Assembly: GCA_049294435.1 (NCBI GenBank)
Contig: JBAQCU010000001.1
Coordinates: 1 to 12,074 of the forward strand
Direction of reading: 5' to 3'
DNA: 12,074 nucleotides
DNA from: UBA1550 sp049294435
GTDB taxonomy: Bacteria; Patescibacteriota; Minisyncoccia; Phycocordibacterales; UBA1550
In this document: piece by piece, positions 6,854-12,074 of the stretch
Layout of the letters: every line of letters begins with the position of its first letter
Position numbering within the stretch: the first letter of the stretch is position 1
Notes under the pieces: generated by a model
The model's database searches: none
The model's input: only the letters and a program-made list of their open reading frames with translations
Told to the model about the DNA's origin: nothing
Position numbers and translations under genes: made by a program

Positions 6854-7816
6854 CTATTTTTTGTTTTTCCACCAATCAACGTTCTTCTCGTACCATTTGA
6901 TTGTTTTTTGTAATCCAGAAGTTATTTCTATTTCTGGTTTCCAGCCAAGCTCATTTTTAATTTTAGAAAAATCAATAGCATATCGTTTATCGTGTCCCAG
7001 TCTATCTTTGACGTATTCAAAAACACTTTCTTCCTTTTTCATTATCTTTAAAATCATGAGAAGGAGATTTTTGTTAGTATATTCACTATCCCCTCCGATA
7101 CAGTATGTTTCTCCAATTTTTCCTTTATGAACAATGAGATCTATCGCACGACAGTGATCTTCAACGTGTAACCAGTCTCTGATTTGTGAACCATCACCAT
7201 AGATAGGGATTTTTTTGTTTGTAAGGATATTGGTAATCGCAAGTGGTATCAGTTTTTCTGGGAAATGATAAGGGCCATAATTATTTGAACAATTTGAAAT
7301 GGTTATTGGTAAGTTATATGTATGGAAATAAGAACTAACCAAATGATCGGAGCTAGCCTTTGAAGCACTATAAGGGCTTCTTGGGTCATAAGGAGTTTTT
7401 TCAGAAAATGGTTTATCTGTAGACGAAAGTTGTCCATATACTTCATCTGTTGATATGTGATGAAAACGTTTTTTGTTATGACGAAGAGCTGATTCAAGAA
7501 GTGTATAAGTACCAACAATATTTGTCATTATAAATTCTTGTGGGTTTTCGATCGATCTGTCTACATGAGATTCAGCAGCAAAATTAACAACAATATCAAT
7601 ATCCTTCATTATGCTGTCTACTAATTCTCTATTACAGATAGACCCATGTACAAATGTGTAACGAGAATCATTTTCAAATTCTTTTAAATTATCTAGACAT
7701 CCGGCATATGTTAAAGCGTCTAAGTTAACTATTTTATAGTTTGGGTATTTTTTAAAAACATAGTGTATAAAATTTGAACCAATAAACCCTGCTCCTCCAG
7801 TGACTAATAATTTCAT
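6854..7816 (-). CDS. rmlB: dTDP-glucose 4,6-dehydratase
   Basis: A 320-aa extended-SDR enzyme that turns dTDP-glucose into dTDP-4-keto-6-deoxyglucose using bound NAD. The glycine loop TGGAGFIG is at residues 6-13. The catalytic signature HISTDEVYG at 120-128 supplies Thr123, Asp124 and Glu125. Tyr149 and Lys153 form the YxxxK pair (YSASK). IYGDGSQIRDWLHVEDHCRAI at 205-225 and the later DRLGHDKRYAID are diagnostic of RmlB. All catalytic residues are intact and the length is normal to slightly short. The gene is visibly more AT-rich than the genes before 6 kb. The region before its start is nearly pure A/T; a TAATAT at 7831-7826 (- strand), 9 nt from the ATG, is a possible -10 but weak in such a background. 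RmlC and RmlD are not nearby. Confidence 0.93.
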   Translation of the reverse strand: MKLLVTGGAGFIGSNFIHYVFKKYPNYKIVNLDALTYAGCLDNLKEFENDSRYTFVHGSICNRELVDSIMKDIDIVVNFAAESHVDRSIENPQEFIMTNIVGTYTLLESALRHNKKRFHHISTDEVYGQLSSTDKPFSEKTPYDPRSPYSASKASSDHLVSSYFHTYNLPITISNCSNNYGPYHFPEKLIPLAITNILTNKKIPIYGDGSQIRDWLHVEDHCRAIDLIVHKGKIGETYCIGGDSEYTNKNLLLMILKIMKKEESVFEYVKDRLGHDKRYAIDFSKIKNELGWKPEIEITSGLQKTIKWYEKNVDWWKNKK

Positions 7817-7817
7817 A

Positions 7818-7831
7818 TAATATTAATATTA
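7818..7831. repeat. 14-bp perfect AT palindrome in the rmlB divergent region
   Basis: TAATATTAATATTA equals its own reverse complement and lies just upstream of the rmlB ATG, within the 94-bp gap shared with the divergent SDR gene. It could be an operator for rmlB, but in a run this AT-rich it may be chance. Confidence 0.3.
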
Positions 7832-7894
7832 CTATTATTTATAGATAATGTATACTATTTTTATAAACAAATATGTAATTTTAGTAAATTAAGG

Positions 7895-7900
7895 TATAAT
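7895..7900 (+). promoter_or_regulatory. -10 box of the SDR gene at 7911
   Basis: A consensus TATAAT lies 10 nt before ATG 7911, with no convincing -35 and no Shine-Dalgarno sequence. Transcription should begin about 3-4 nt before the ATG. Confidence 0.5.
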
Positions 7901-7910
7901 TCATAACCAT

Positions 7911-8855
7911 ATGGGGAATAATGTCATATTAATAACCGGAGCATCAGGTTTTATAGGGAGAGCTTTAACAACTAGACTTCTTTTAGATCCGTCAAACATC
8001 AAGATAATTCTTTTATCAAGAACGTGTAATTTTGAGCATTTGAAAGATTATAAGCAGGTTATTCCTGTGATTGGAGATATTAATAATATGGAACTTTTAA
8101 TCTATGTTCTTCAATCACATCAAGTTACCAATGTTTATCATTTGGCATCAGAGGCTATTACTTCTGAATACATAAAAAATCCGAGACGTGCATATCTTGA
8201 TACTGTTTACGGAGCAACTTCGTTGCTAGAAGCTATCAGGATCTCTAAAGTCCCAGTAAAAAAAGTTATCATAAATACATCATATAAAGTGTATGGTAGA
8301 GCAGAGCCACCATATAATGAAGAGACTCATTTTTTACCAGGTAATACATATGAAACCGCAAAAGCTTGTCAGGATTTAATAGCTCAGGATTATTTTAGAA
8401 CTTTTAAAGTTCCGGTAATTATTTTTCGATCTGTAAACGTTTATGGGCCAGGGGACAATAATAACAGGAGACTAGTTTCAAAATCATTTTCTGATGTTTA
8501 TCAAAATAAACAGCCCACAGTATATTCTTCTGTAAAAGATAGTCTTCGTGAATTCGTTTATATAGAAGATTTAATAGACGCGATGTTATTGTTACAAGAA
8601 AAAGCTATTCCAGGTGATATTTATTGTATTGGTGGACAACAACATAGCATTTATGAGGTTGTACAAAATATATGTGAAGTTGTGGGGTATGAAGGAGGTA
8701 TACAAGTCACAGAAACTTCTAATATAATTGAAACTAAAGAGCATGAGCTCGATAGTTCAAAGATTGAAAAATTAGGATGGAAAAAGAAGACTTCTCTTAA
8801 AGAAGGACTGAAAAAAACAAATGAGTATTATAAGGATATTCTAAGTAAGCTATAG
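7911..8855 (+). CDS. Extended-SDR nucleotide-sugar epimerase/reductase, atypical active site
   Basis: A 314-aa NAD(P)-dependent enzyme on an NDP-sugar. The glycine loop is GASGFIG at residues 10-16, the Tyr-Lys pair is Tyr147/Lys151 (YETAK), and RSVNVYGPGDNNNRRLV (173-189) resembles CDP-glucose and dTDP-glucose dehydratases. The matching active-site motif is NTSYKVYG at 122-129: where RmlB has Thr-Asp-Glu and CDP-glucose 4,6-dehydratase has Ser-Asp-Lys, this protein has Ser-Tyr-Lys. The general acid Asp is thus missing, and simple 4,6-dehydration looks unlikely. It is divergent from rmlB and could act on its 4-keto product as a reductase or epimerase, though this is inference from position. 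Of its 12 Arg codons 9 are AGA/AGG, and it is AT-rich like rmlB. The start ATG 7911 is set by the -10 box. Family certain, reaction unknown. Confidence 0.7.
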   Translation: MGNNVILITGASGFIGRALTTRLLLDPSNIKIILLSRTCNFEHLKDYKQVIPVIGDINNMELLIYVLQSHQVTNVYHLASEAITSEYIKNPRRAYLDTVYGATSLLEAIRISKVPVKKVIINTSYKVYGRAEPPYNEETHFLPGNTYETAKACQDLIAQDYFRTFKVPVIIFRSVNVYGPGDNNNRRLVSKSFSDVYQNKQPTVYSSVKDSLREFVYIEDLIDAMLLLQEKAIPGDIYCIGGQQHSIYEVVQNICEVVGYEGGIQVTETSNIIETKEHELDSSKIEKLGWKKKTSLKEGLKKTNEYYKDILSKL

Positions 8856-9028
8856 TTTTTTGTTAAGACGGTTATTTGGATGTTTTAAGTTTTAAATGTG
8901 GTCTATGAACACAATAATAAACTGTAAAATAATAGGTATACAAAAATAATAAAGTGTGTTAATATGTGCCCGGAACTGATTAAAGGTTTTAGTCAGAGAT
9001 TAGTTATTTAACATAGGAGAAAATAGTC
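8856..9028. other. 173-bp intergenic leader region before the GDP-mannose epimerase
   Basis: This is the longest gap in the window. It is AT-rich, with no small gene or RNA gene recognised. It holds a possible extended -10, TGtTAATAT at 8957-8965, which would give a leader of about 57 nt, and a weak hairpin (CTGA...TCAG with an inner AAA/TTT pairing) at 8976-8996. It ends in a clear ribosome site. No terminator for the upstream gene is seen. Confidence 0.4.
9015..9019 (+). promoter_or_regulatory. Canonical Shine-Dalgarno of the GDP-mannose epimerase gene
   Basis: AGGAG lies 9 nt before ATG 9029, a good match and near-ideal spacing. It is the only clear Shine-Dalgarno sequence before a gene in the window, and it fixes the start codon. 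Confidence 0.75.
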
Positions 9029-10042
9029 ATGAAAAATGGACAAAAAACTGCCTTGGTACTTGGTGGCGGTGGCTTCATTGGTCATCATATGATCAAAAGG
9101 TTGAAAGCAGAAGGTTTCTGGGTTCGTGGGGTTGATTTGAAAAATCCAGAGTATGAAGCCACCATTGCTGATGATTTCATAGTTTCTGATTTAAGTCTTT
9201 ATTTCGGCATGAATCAAATACTTATGGCTCCAGATGGTAGCACGTTTGACCACATATATCAGTTTGCGGCAGATATGGGTGGAGCCGGTTATGTTTTTGT
9301 TGGCATAAATGATGCGGCAATTATGCATAACTCTGTCAGTATTAATCTAAATGTTTTAAAGGTCCAACACAATATAAATCAAGTGTTTGGTATTAACAAG
9401 ACAAAGATTTTTTACAGTAGCAGTGCTTGCATGTATCCGGAATACAATCAACAAAAACCCGGTAATCCAAATTGCAAAGAAGATTCTGCGTATCCAGCTC
9501 AGCCAGATAGTGAGTATGGTTGGGAAAAGCTTTTCAGTGAGCATCTCTATCTTGCTTATTGTCGTAATTATGGTATACCCGTCAGAATTGCTCGTTACCA
9601 CAATATTTTTGGTCCCCTTGGAACATGGGATGGTGGTCGTGAGAAATCTCCAGCTGCGATGTGTCGTAAAGTTGCACAATCGGTAAACGGGGAAATTGTA
9701 ATTTGGGGAGATGGTAAGCAGACTCGCTCATTCTTATATATCGATGAATGTATAGAAGCAACACGGCGCCTCATGGAATCTGACTTTGGAGAACCGGTCA
9801 ACATTGGTTCTGAAGAGATGATTACCATTAATGGTTTGGTTCATATGGTTGCAGATATTGCTGGCAAAGATATCAAAATTAACCACGATTTGGAAAATAC
9901 CGCCCTTGGTGTTCGTGGTCGCAATTCCGATAATACCCTTTATAGGGGAAAAATTGGTTGGGCAGTATCAGCCCCTTTGTGTGACGGTCTTGCAAAGACA
10001 TACGAATGGATTTCTGAGCAGATCAAAAACACCGCTAAGTAA
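9029..10042 (+). CDS. GDP-mannose 3,5-epimerase-like enzyme
   Basis: A 337-aa extended SDR closely resembling GDP-mannose 3,5-epimerase, which converts GDP-D-mannose to GDP-L-galactose and GDP-L-gulose. The glycine loop GGGGFIG is at residues 12-18. QFAADMGGAGYV (78-89) matches the plant ADMGG-type motif. SSACMYPE supplies Cys134, YGWEK supplies Tyr163 and Lys167, and GTWDGGREK supplies Lys206. These correspond to Cys145, Tyr174, Lys178 and Lys217 of the Arabidopsis enzyme, so the catalytic set is complete. WGDGKQTRSFLYIDEC (226-241), EPVNIGSEEM and GVRGRNSDN are also shared. It lacks the short N-terminal extension of the 377-aa plant protein. Ten of 13 Arg codons are CGN, unlike the AGA-rich gene before it, and it alone has both a Shine-Dalgarno sequence and an intrinsic terminator, suggesting separate acquisition. 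Specificity is inferred; a relative acting on another GDP-sugar is possible. Confidence 0.82.
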   Translation: MKNGQKTALVLGGGGFIGHHMIKRLKAEGFWVRGVDLKNPEYEATIADDFIVSDLSLYFGMNQILMAPDGSTFDHIYQFAADMGGAGYVFVGINDAAIMHNSVSINLNVLKVQHNINQVFGINKTKIFYSSSACMYPEYNQQKPGNPNCKEDSAYPAQPDSEYGWEKLFSEHLYLAYCRNYGIPVRIARYHNIFGPLGTWDGGREKSPAAMCRKVAQSVNGEIVIWGDGKQTRSFLYIDECIEATRRLMESDFGEPVNIGSEEMITINGLVHMVADIAGKDIKINHDLENTALGVRGRNSDNTLYRGKIGWAVSAPLCDGLAKTYEWISEQIKNTAK

Positions 10043-10072
10043 GAAATGATTTTATGGAGAGTCACGTTATAG

Positions 10073-10110
10073 GCTCCACAACGATGTCTTGTTGTGGAGC
10101 TTTTCTTTTT
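10073..10110 (+). terminator. Rho-independent terminator after the GDP-mannose epimerase
   Basis: A perfect 10-bp stem, GCTCCACAAC at 10073-10082 and GTTGTGGAGC at 10091-10100 with an 8-nt loop, is followed by TTTTCTTTTT at 10101-10110. It acts on + strand transcripts only, since no T-run follows on the - strand side. It shields the convergent GT2 gene, whose stop lies 2 nt beyond the T-tract. Confidence 0.92.
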
Positions 10111-10111
10111 A

Positions 10112-10882
10112 TCAACCTTTTATAATTAATCTTACAAATCTCATTAAAAGATAAACGAGAAAAGTTGGATGATAGATCAGGTTAAGTTTGAAACCCTCAT
10201 AAATAAAAATGAAAAGTGTTTTTAGTTGTTCACTACGAGTACGTTTACGAAAATTAAGACCATTTATTGTGTCATAACCATCAGTTATGGTGCTATTGTG
10301 GTCGTTGTAATAGAATTTTTCTTTAAGTGATATTTGATAATAGAATATCCACTCTTCTGCCTGTTTTATATATTTTGAATATCTGATATTAGCAAGAAGG
10401 CTTGTTTTTATGCAGTGTGTCACGTCACCCTTGCATCGCTTTAGTATGAGCACATCTTTAATATACGAATACCATGTTTCTGGTTTGGGGTATTTTGTAA
10501 CAAGTGTGCCGTCTGCGTACGCGCGGTTGGTAACAAACCATTTACCCAGAGGATGTGCAATCGAAAGTTTGCGAAAAGTTTCGAGCGCATCTTGCGCAAA
10601 ATAATCATCATCATCTAAAAATATTATCCACTTAGATTCTGGAGATATGTTATCCATTGCTCTATTGCGAGAATAGTTTACTCCACGATTTGTATCATTA
10701 ATTAAATATCGGATACGTGGGTCATTAATTGTATAAGCAAAAGACTTATATGTTTTATCAGAGGGGGAGTCATTAATAATAATTAATTCCCAATTTGTAT
10801 AAGTTTGATGAAGAACAGACTCTACCGCACGCTTGAGTTTATCTGCATGTTTATAAGTGGGAGTAATAATTGTAAATTTCAT
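10112..10882 (-). CDS. Family 2 glycosyltransferase (GT-A fold)
   Basis: A 256-aa inverting glycosyltransferase, using the start at 10882. The N-terminal FTIITPTYKHADKLKRAVESV (3-23) is the nucleotide-binding opening of GT2. Asn37-Asp38 in LIIINDSPSD contact the donor, and FLDDDDYF with Asp90-93 is the metal-binding DxD site. EEW at residues 176-178 resembles the ED/EEW motif that holds the catalytic base. Residues 222-254 are strongly hydrophobic, probably a membrane-associating tail. In-frame codons continue upstream to a GTG at 10954, but ATG 10882 puts the protein start at the conserved GT2 opening; the extra 24 residues have no family match and contain TATA boxes. The gene is convergent with the GDP-mannose epimerase and divergent from the ABC permease. 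It probably adds one sugar to the exported glycan. Confidence 0.82.
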   Translation of the reverse strand: MKFTIITPTYKHADKLKRAVESVLHQTYTNWELIIINDSPSDKTYKSFAYTINDPRIRYLINDTNRGVNYSRNRAMDNISPESKWIIFLDDDDYFAQDALETFRKLSIAHPLGKWFVTNRAYADGTLVTKYPKPETWYSYIKDVLILKRCKGDVTHCIKTSLLANIRYSKYIKQAEEWIFYYQISLKEKFYYNDHNSTITDGYDTINGLNFRKRTRSEQLKTLFIFIYEGFKLNLIYHPTFLVYLLMRFVRLIIKG

Positions 10883-10890
10883 ACCATGGG

Positions 10891-10906
10891 TATGTGTTGG
10901 CACATA
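10891..10906. repeat. 6-bp inverted repeat in the GT2 leader
   Basis: TATGTG and CACATA flank a 4-nt loop, giving a small hairpin in the 5' leader of the GT2 mRNA, 8 nt upstream of the ATG. It may affect initiation or be chance. Confidence 0.3.
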
Positions 10907-10912
10907 TTTTAT

Positions 10913-10928
10913 AGTATAGAGTATACCA
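10913..10928 (-). promoter_or_regulatory. Candidate -10 boxes of the GT2 gene
   Basis: On the - strand two TATACT boxes stand in tandem at 10925-10920 and 10918-10913. The first is an extended -10 with TG at 10928-10927. Either would give a leader of about 25-30 nt before ATG 10882. No matching -35 is seen. Confidence 0.4.
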
Positions 10929-10998
10929 TTTTTGCTGTAATTGTAATCTAACACTGATTACGGGCTATTAGGTTCTAATGTCAAAACTATCTAAAATA

Positions 10999-11007
10999 TG
11001 ATATTAT
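10999..11007 (+). promoter_or_regulatory. Extended -10 of the ABC exporter genes
   Basis: TGaTATTAT occupies 10999-11007 and ends 11 nt before ATG 11019. If used, the in-frame ATG at 10998 would lie upstream of the transcript start, so translation must begin at 11019 or 11028. Confidence 0.45.
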
Positions 11008-11018
11008 ATGACAATTAT

Positions 11019-11846
11019 ATGAGTTATATGAGCACAACGATTATTCGCCCTAAAAAAGTATTAAGTTCGAAGGATTTCAAAGAGATTTGGCAATATAAAG
11101 AACTTTTATATTTTTTGACGTGGCGTGATTTTAAGGTGAGATATAAACAAACTTTTATTGGTGTACTTTGGGCAGTCTTTCAACCATTTATGACAATGGT
11201 GGTGTTCGCTCTGTTTTTCGGTACTTTTCTTAAAGTCCCTTCCGACGGAGTGCCATATCCTATTTTTGTCTATACCGGTCTTATTTTTTGGCAATTTTTT
11301 TCAACGGCACTTTCTGAAACAAGTAACACCCTAATAGCAAATCAGGCAATTATCACTAAAGTATATTTTCCACGACTTATTCTACCTATTTCATCAGTAG
11401 CTACAAAATTTGTCGACTTCGCGATTGCATCAGTCATTCTTATTGGGATGATGATTTATTTCGGGTATGTTCCGAATTTCACTAGTATATTCATACTTCC
11501 ACTACTTGTTATAATCACTTTTATGGCTGCTGTCGGTGGGGGTCTATTTTTAGCGGCAATTAATGTGAAATATCGAGATGTCAGATACGCTCTTCCTTTT
11601 TTTATTCAGATTCTACTTTTTTTAACTCCGGTTATTTATCCTGCCAGTATCGCAGGTAAATATTCTTGGCTTCTAGCCTTTAACCCAATGATGGGTGTTA
11701 TTCAATCTGCACGCGCAACACTACTAGGAACAACTCCTGTTAATTGGATTCTACTTGCTAGTTCTTTTGCGGCTACAGCAGCATTACTCATTATTGGAAC
11801 TATTTATTTTAAAAAAGTGGAACGTCATTTTGCTGATTTAATTTAA
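11019..11846 (+). CDS. wzm: ABC-2 type polysaccharide exporter permease (Wzm/TagG type)
   Basis: A 275-aa integral membrane subunit of a glycan ABC exporter. The amphipathic N-terminal stretch with WRDFKVRYKQTFIGVLWAVFQP (from about residue 35) is the family hallmark that precedes the first TM helix. About six hydrophobic segments follow, including a VFALFFGTFL helix, a GLIFWQFF segment, a long pair around ASVILIGMMIYFGYV and IFILPLLVIITFMAAVG, the segment with INVKYRDVRYALPFFIQILLFLTPVIYP, and a last helix near ASSFAATAALLIIGTIYF. The C-terminus FKKVERHFADLI is typical. Possible starts are ATG 10998, 11019 and 11028; 11019 is chosen from the -10 position, while 11028 (MSTTIIRP) resembles relatives. 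The stop overlaps the ATPase start (TAATG). It moves lipid-linked polysaccharide across the inner membrane. Confidence 0.88.
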   Translation: MSYMSTTIIRPKKVLSSKDFKEIWQYKELLYFLTWRDFKVRYKQTFIGVLWAVFQPFMTMVVFALFFGTFLKVPSDGVPYPIFVYTGLIFWQFFSTALSETSNTLIANQAIITKVYFPRLILPISSVATKFVDFAIASVILIGMMIYFGYVPNFTSIFILPLLVIITFMAAVGGGLFLAAINVKYRDVRYALPFFIQILLFLTPVIYPASIAGKYSWLLAFNPMMGVIQSARATLLGTTPVNWILLASSFAATAALLIIGTIYFKKVERHFADLI

Positions 11847-12074
11847 TGTATATGGATAAACCTATTATTGAAATTAAGAATATTGCAAAAAAATACACGA
11901 TCACCCATCAGCAAGGTGGATATATCGCCTTGCGTGATATCTTTGCAAATATTCTAAAAAATCCATTTAAATTTGCAAAACATAAAGCGAAACAAATCAT
12001 TGGACTTGAAACTAAAGAAGAGTTTTGGGCTCTTAAAAACGTTAGTTTTGAGGTCAATAAAGGTGAAATTGTAG
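11846..12074 (+). CDS. wzt: ABC exporter ATP-binding subunit (Wzt/TagH type), 3' truncated by window end
   Basis: The first 76 codons are present and open to the end of the window. The start overlaps the permease stop by one base (TAATG), so translation is coupled; ATG 11852 two codons on is an alternative. The protein begins MYMDKPIIEIKNIAKKYTI, the usual first strand of an ABC ATPase. It continues with a charged insert (LRDIFANILKNPFKFAKHK) and then EFWALKNVSFEVNKGEIV, which in relatives directly precedes the Walker A loop. That insert and the FWALKNVSF motif are typical of polysaccharide exporters of the Wzt type. Walker A, Walker B and any C-terminal carbohydrate-binding domain lie beyond the window, so it cannot be said whether it is the O-antigen-recognising long form. 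Confidence 0.82.
   Translation, partial: MYMDKPIIEIKNIAKKYTITHQQGGYIALRDIFANILKNPFKFAKHKAKQIIGLETKEEFWALKNVSFEVNKGEIV

Noticed and set aside
6104..7816. A complete dTDP-L-rhamnose operon
   Set aside because: Only rmlA and rmlB are present; neither RmlC nor RmlD motifs occur in the window.
8976..8996. Weak hairpin in the leader of the GDP-mannose epimerase as a riboswitch
   Set aside because: Only short broken pairing is seen and no known riboswitch core is recognisable.
10883..10954. 24-residue N-terminal extension of the GT2 enzyme from GTG 10954
   Set aside because: It has no family similarity and is made of promoter-like TATA boxes and a small inverted repeat.
10955..10984. TTGACA with TAATCA 18 bp downstream on the - strand as a GT2 promoter
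   Set aside because: The -35 is perfect but the -10 is poor; the tandem TATACT boxes nearer the gene are better candidates.

Overview
The window looks like part of a Patescibacteria (Candidate Phyla Radiation, Parcubacteria-like) chromosome. This is inferred from gene style, not from a marker gene. It is densely packed, with short intergenic gaps. It carries a soluble TraD/VirD4-like ATPase followed 1 nt later by a signal-peptide, lamin-tail and PKD surface protein, and a short RmlA. Most promoters sit so close to the start codon that the transcripts should be leaderless or nearly so. TGA is used as a stop, so the TGA=Gly code of Gracilibacteria and Absconditabacteria is not indicated.

Layout. 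(1) 1-3323: a promoter and a two-gene unit, the DNA-pumping ATPase and the wall/membrane-anchored lamin-tail/PKD protein. (2) 3328-3901: a DinJ/YafQ-type toxin-antitoxin module with its own extended -10 promoter and a candidate operator. (3) 3945-6092: a GT4 glycosyltransferase and an extended-SDR nucleotide-sugar epimerase on the + strand, each with its own promoter. (4) 6104-7816: rmlA and rmlB on the - strand. (5) 7911-8855: an extended SDR transcribed divergently from rmlB, with an unusual active-site motif. (6) 8856-10110: a GDP-mannose 3,5-epimerase-like gene with a leader, a real Shine-Dalgarno sequence and a textbook intrinsic terminator, unlike anything else in the window. (7) 10112-10882: a GT2 glycosyltransferase on the - strand. 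(8) 11019-12074: the ABC-2 permease (Wzm/TagG type) and the start of its ATPase (Wzt/TagH type), which runs off the window.

How the genes fit together. From about 3.9 kb onward this is a cell-surface polysaccharide locus. RmlA and RmlB would make dTDP-4-keto-6-deoxyglucose. Three further SDR enzymes would tailor NDP-sugars, one of them probably GDP-mannose to GDP-L-galactose/L-gulose. The GT4 and GT2 enzymes assemble the glycan at the cytoplasmic face, and the Wzm/Wzt pair exports it. RmlC and RmlD are not in the window, so the final dTDP-sugar is unknown. The frequent strand changes, shifts in AT content and Arg codon use, and the cassette-like GDP-mannose epimerase suggest mosaic assembly.

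I found no RNA genes, CRISPR array, transposase or insertion sequence. I see no strong evidence for a wholly new system. The best leads are the ATPase/lamin-tail pair, the near-leaderless promoter pattern with its single exception, and the SDR with a substituted catalytic acid.
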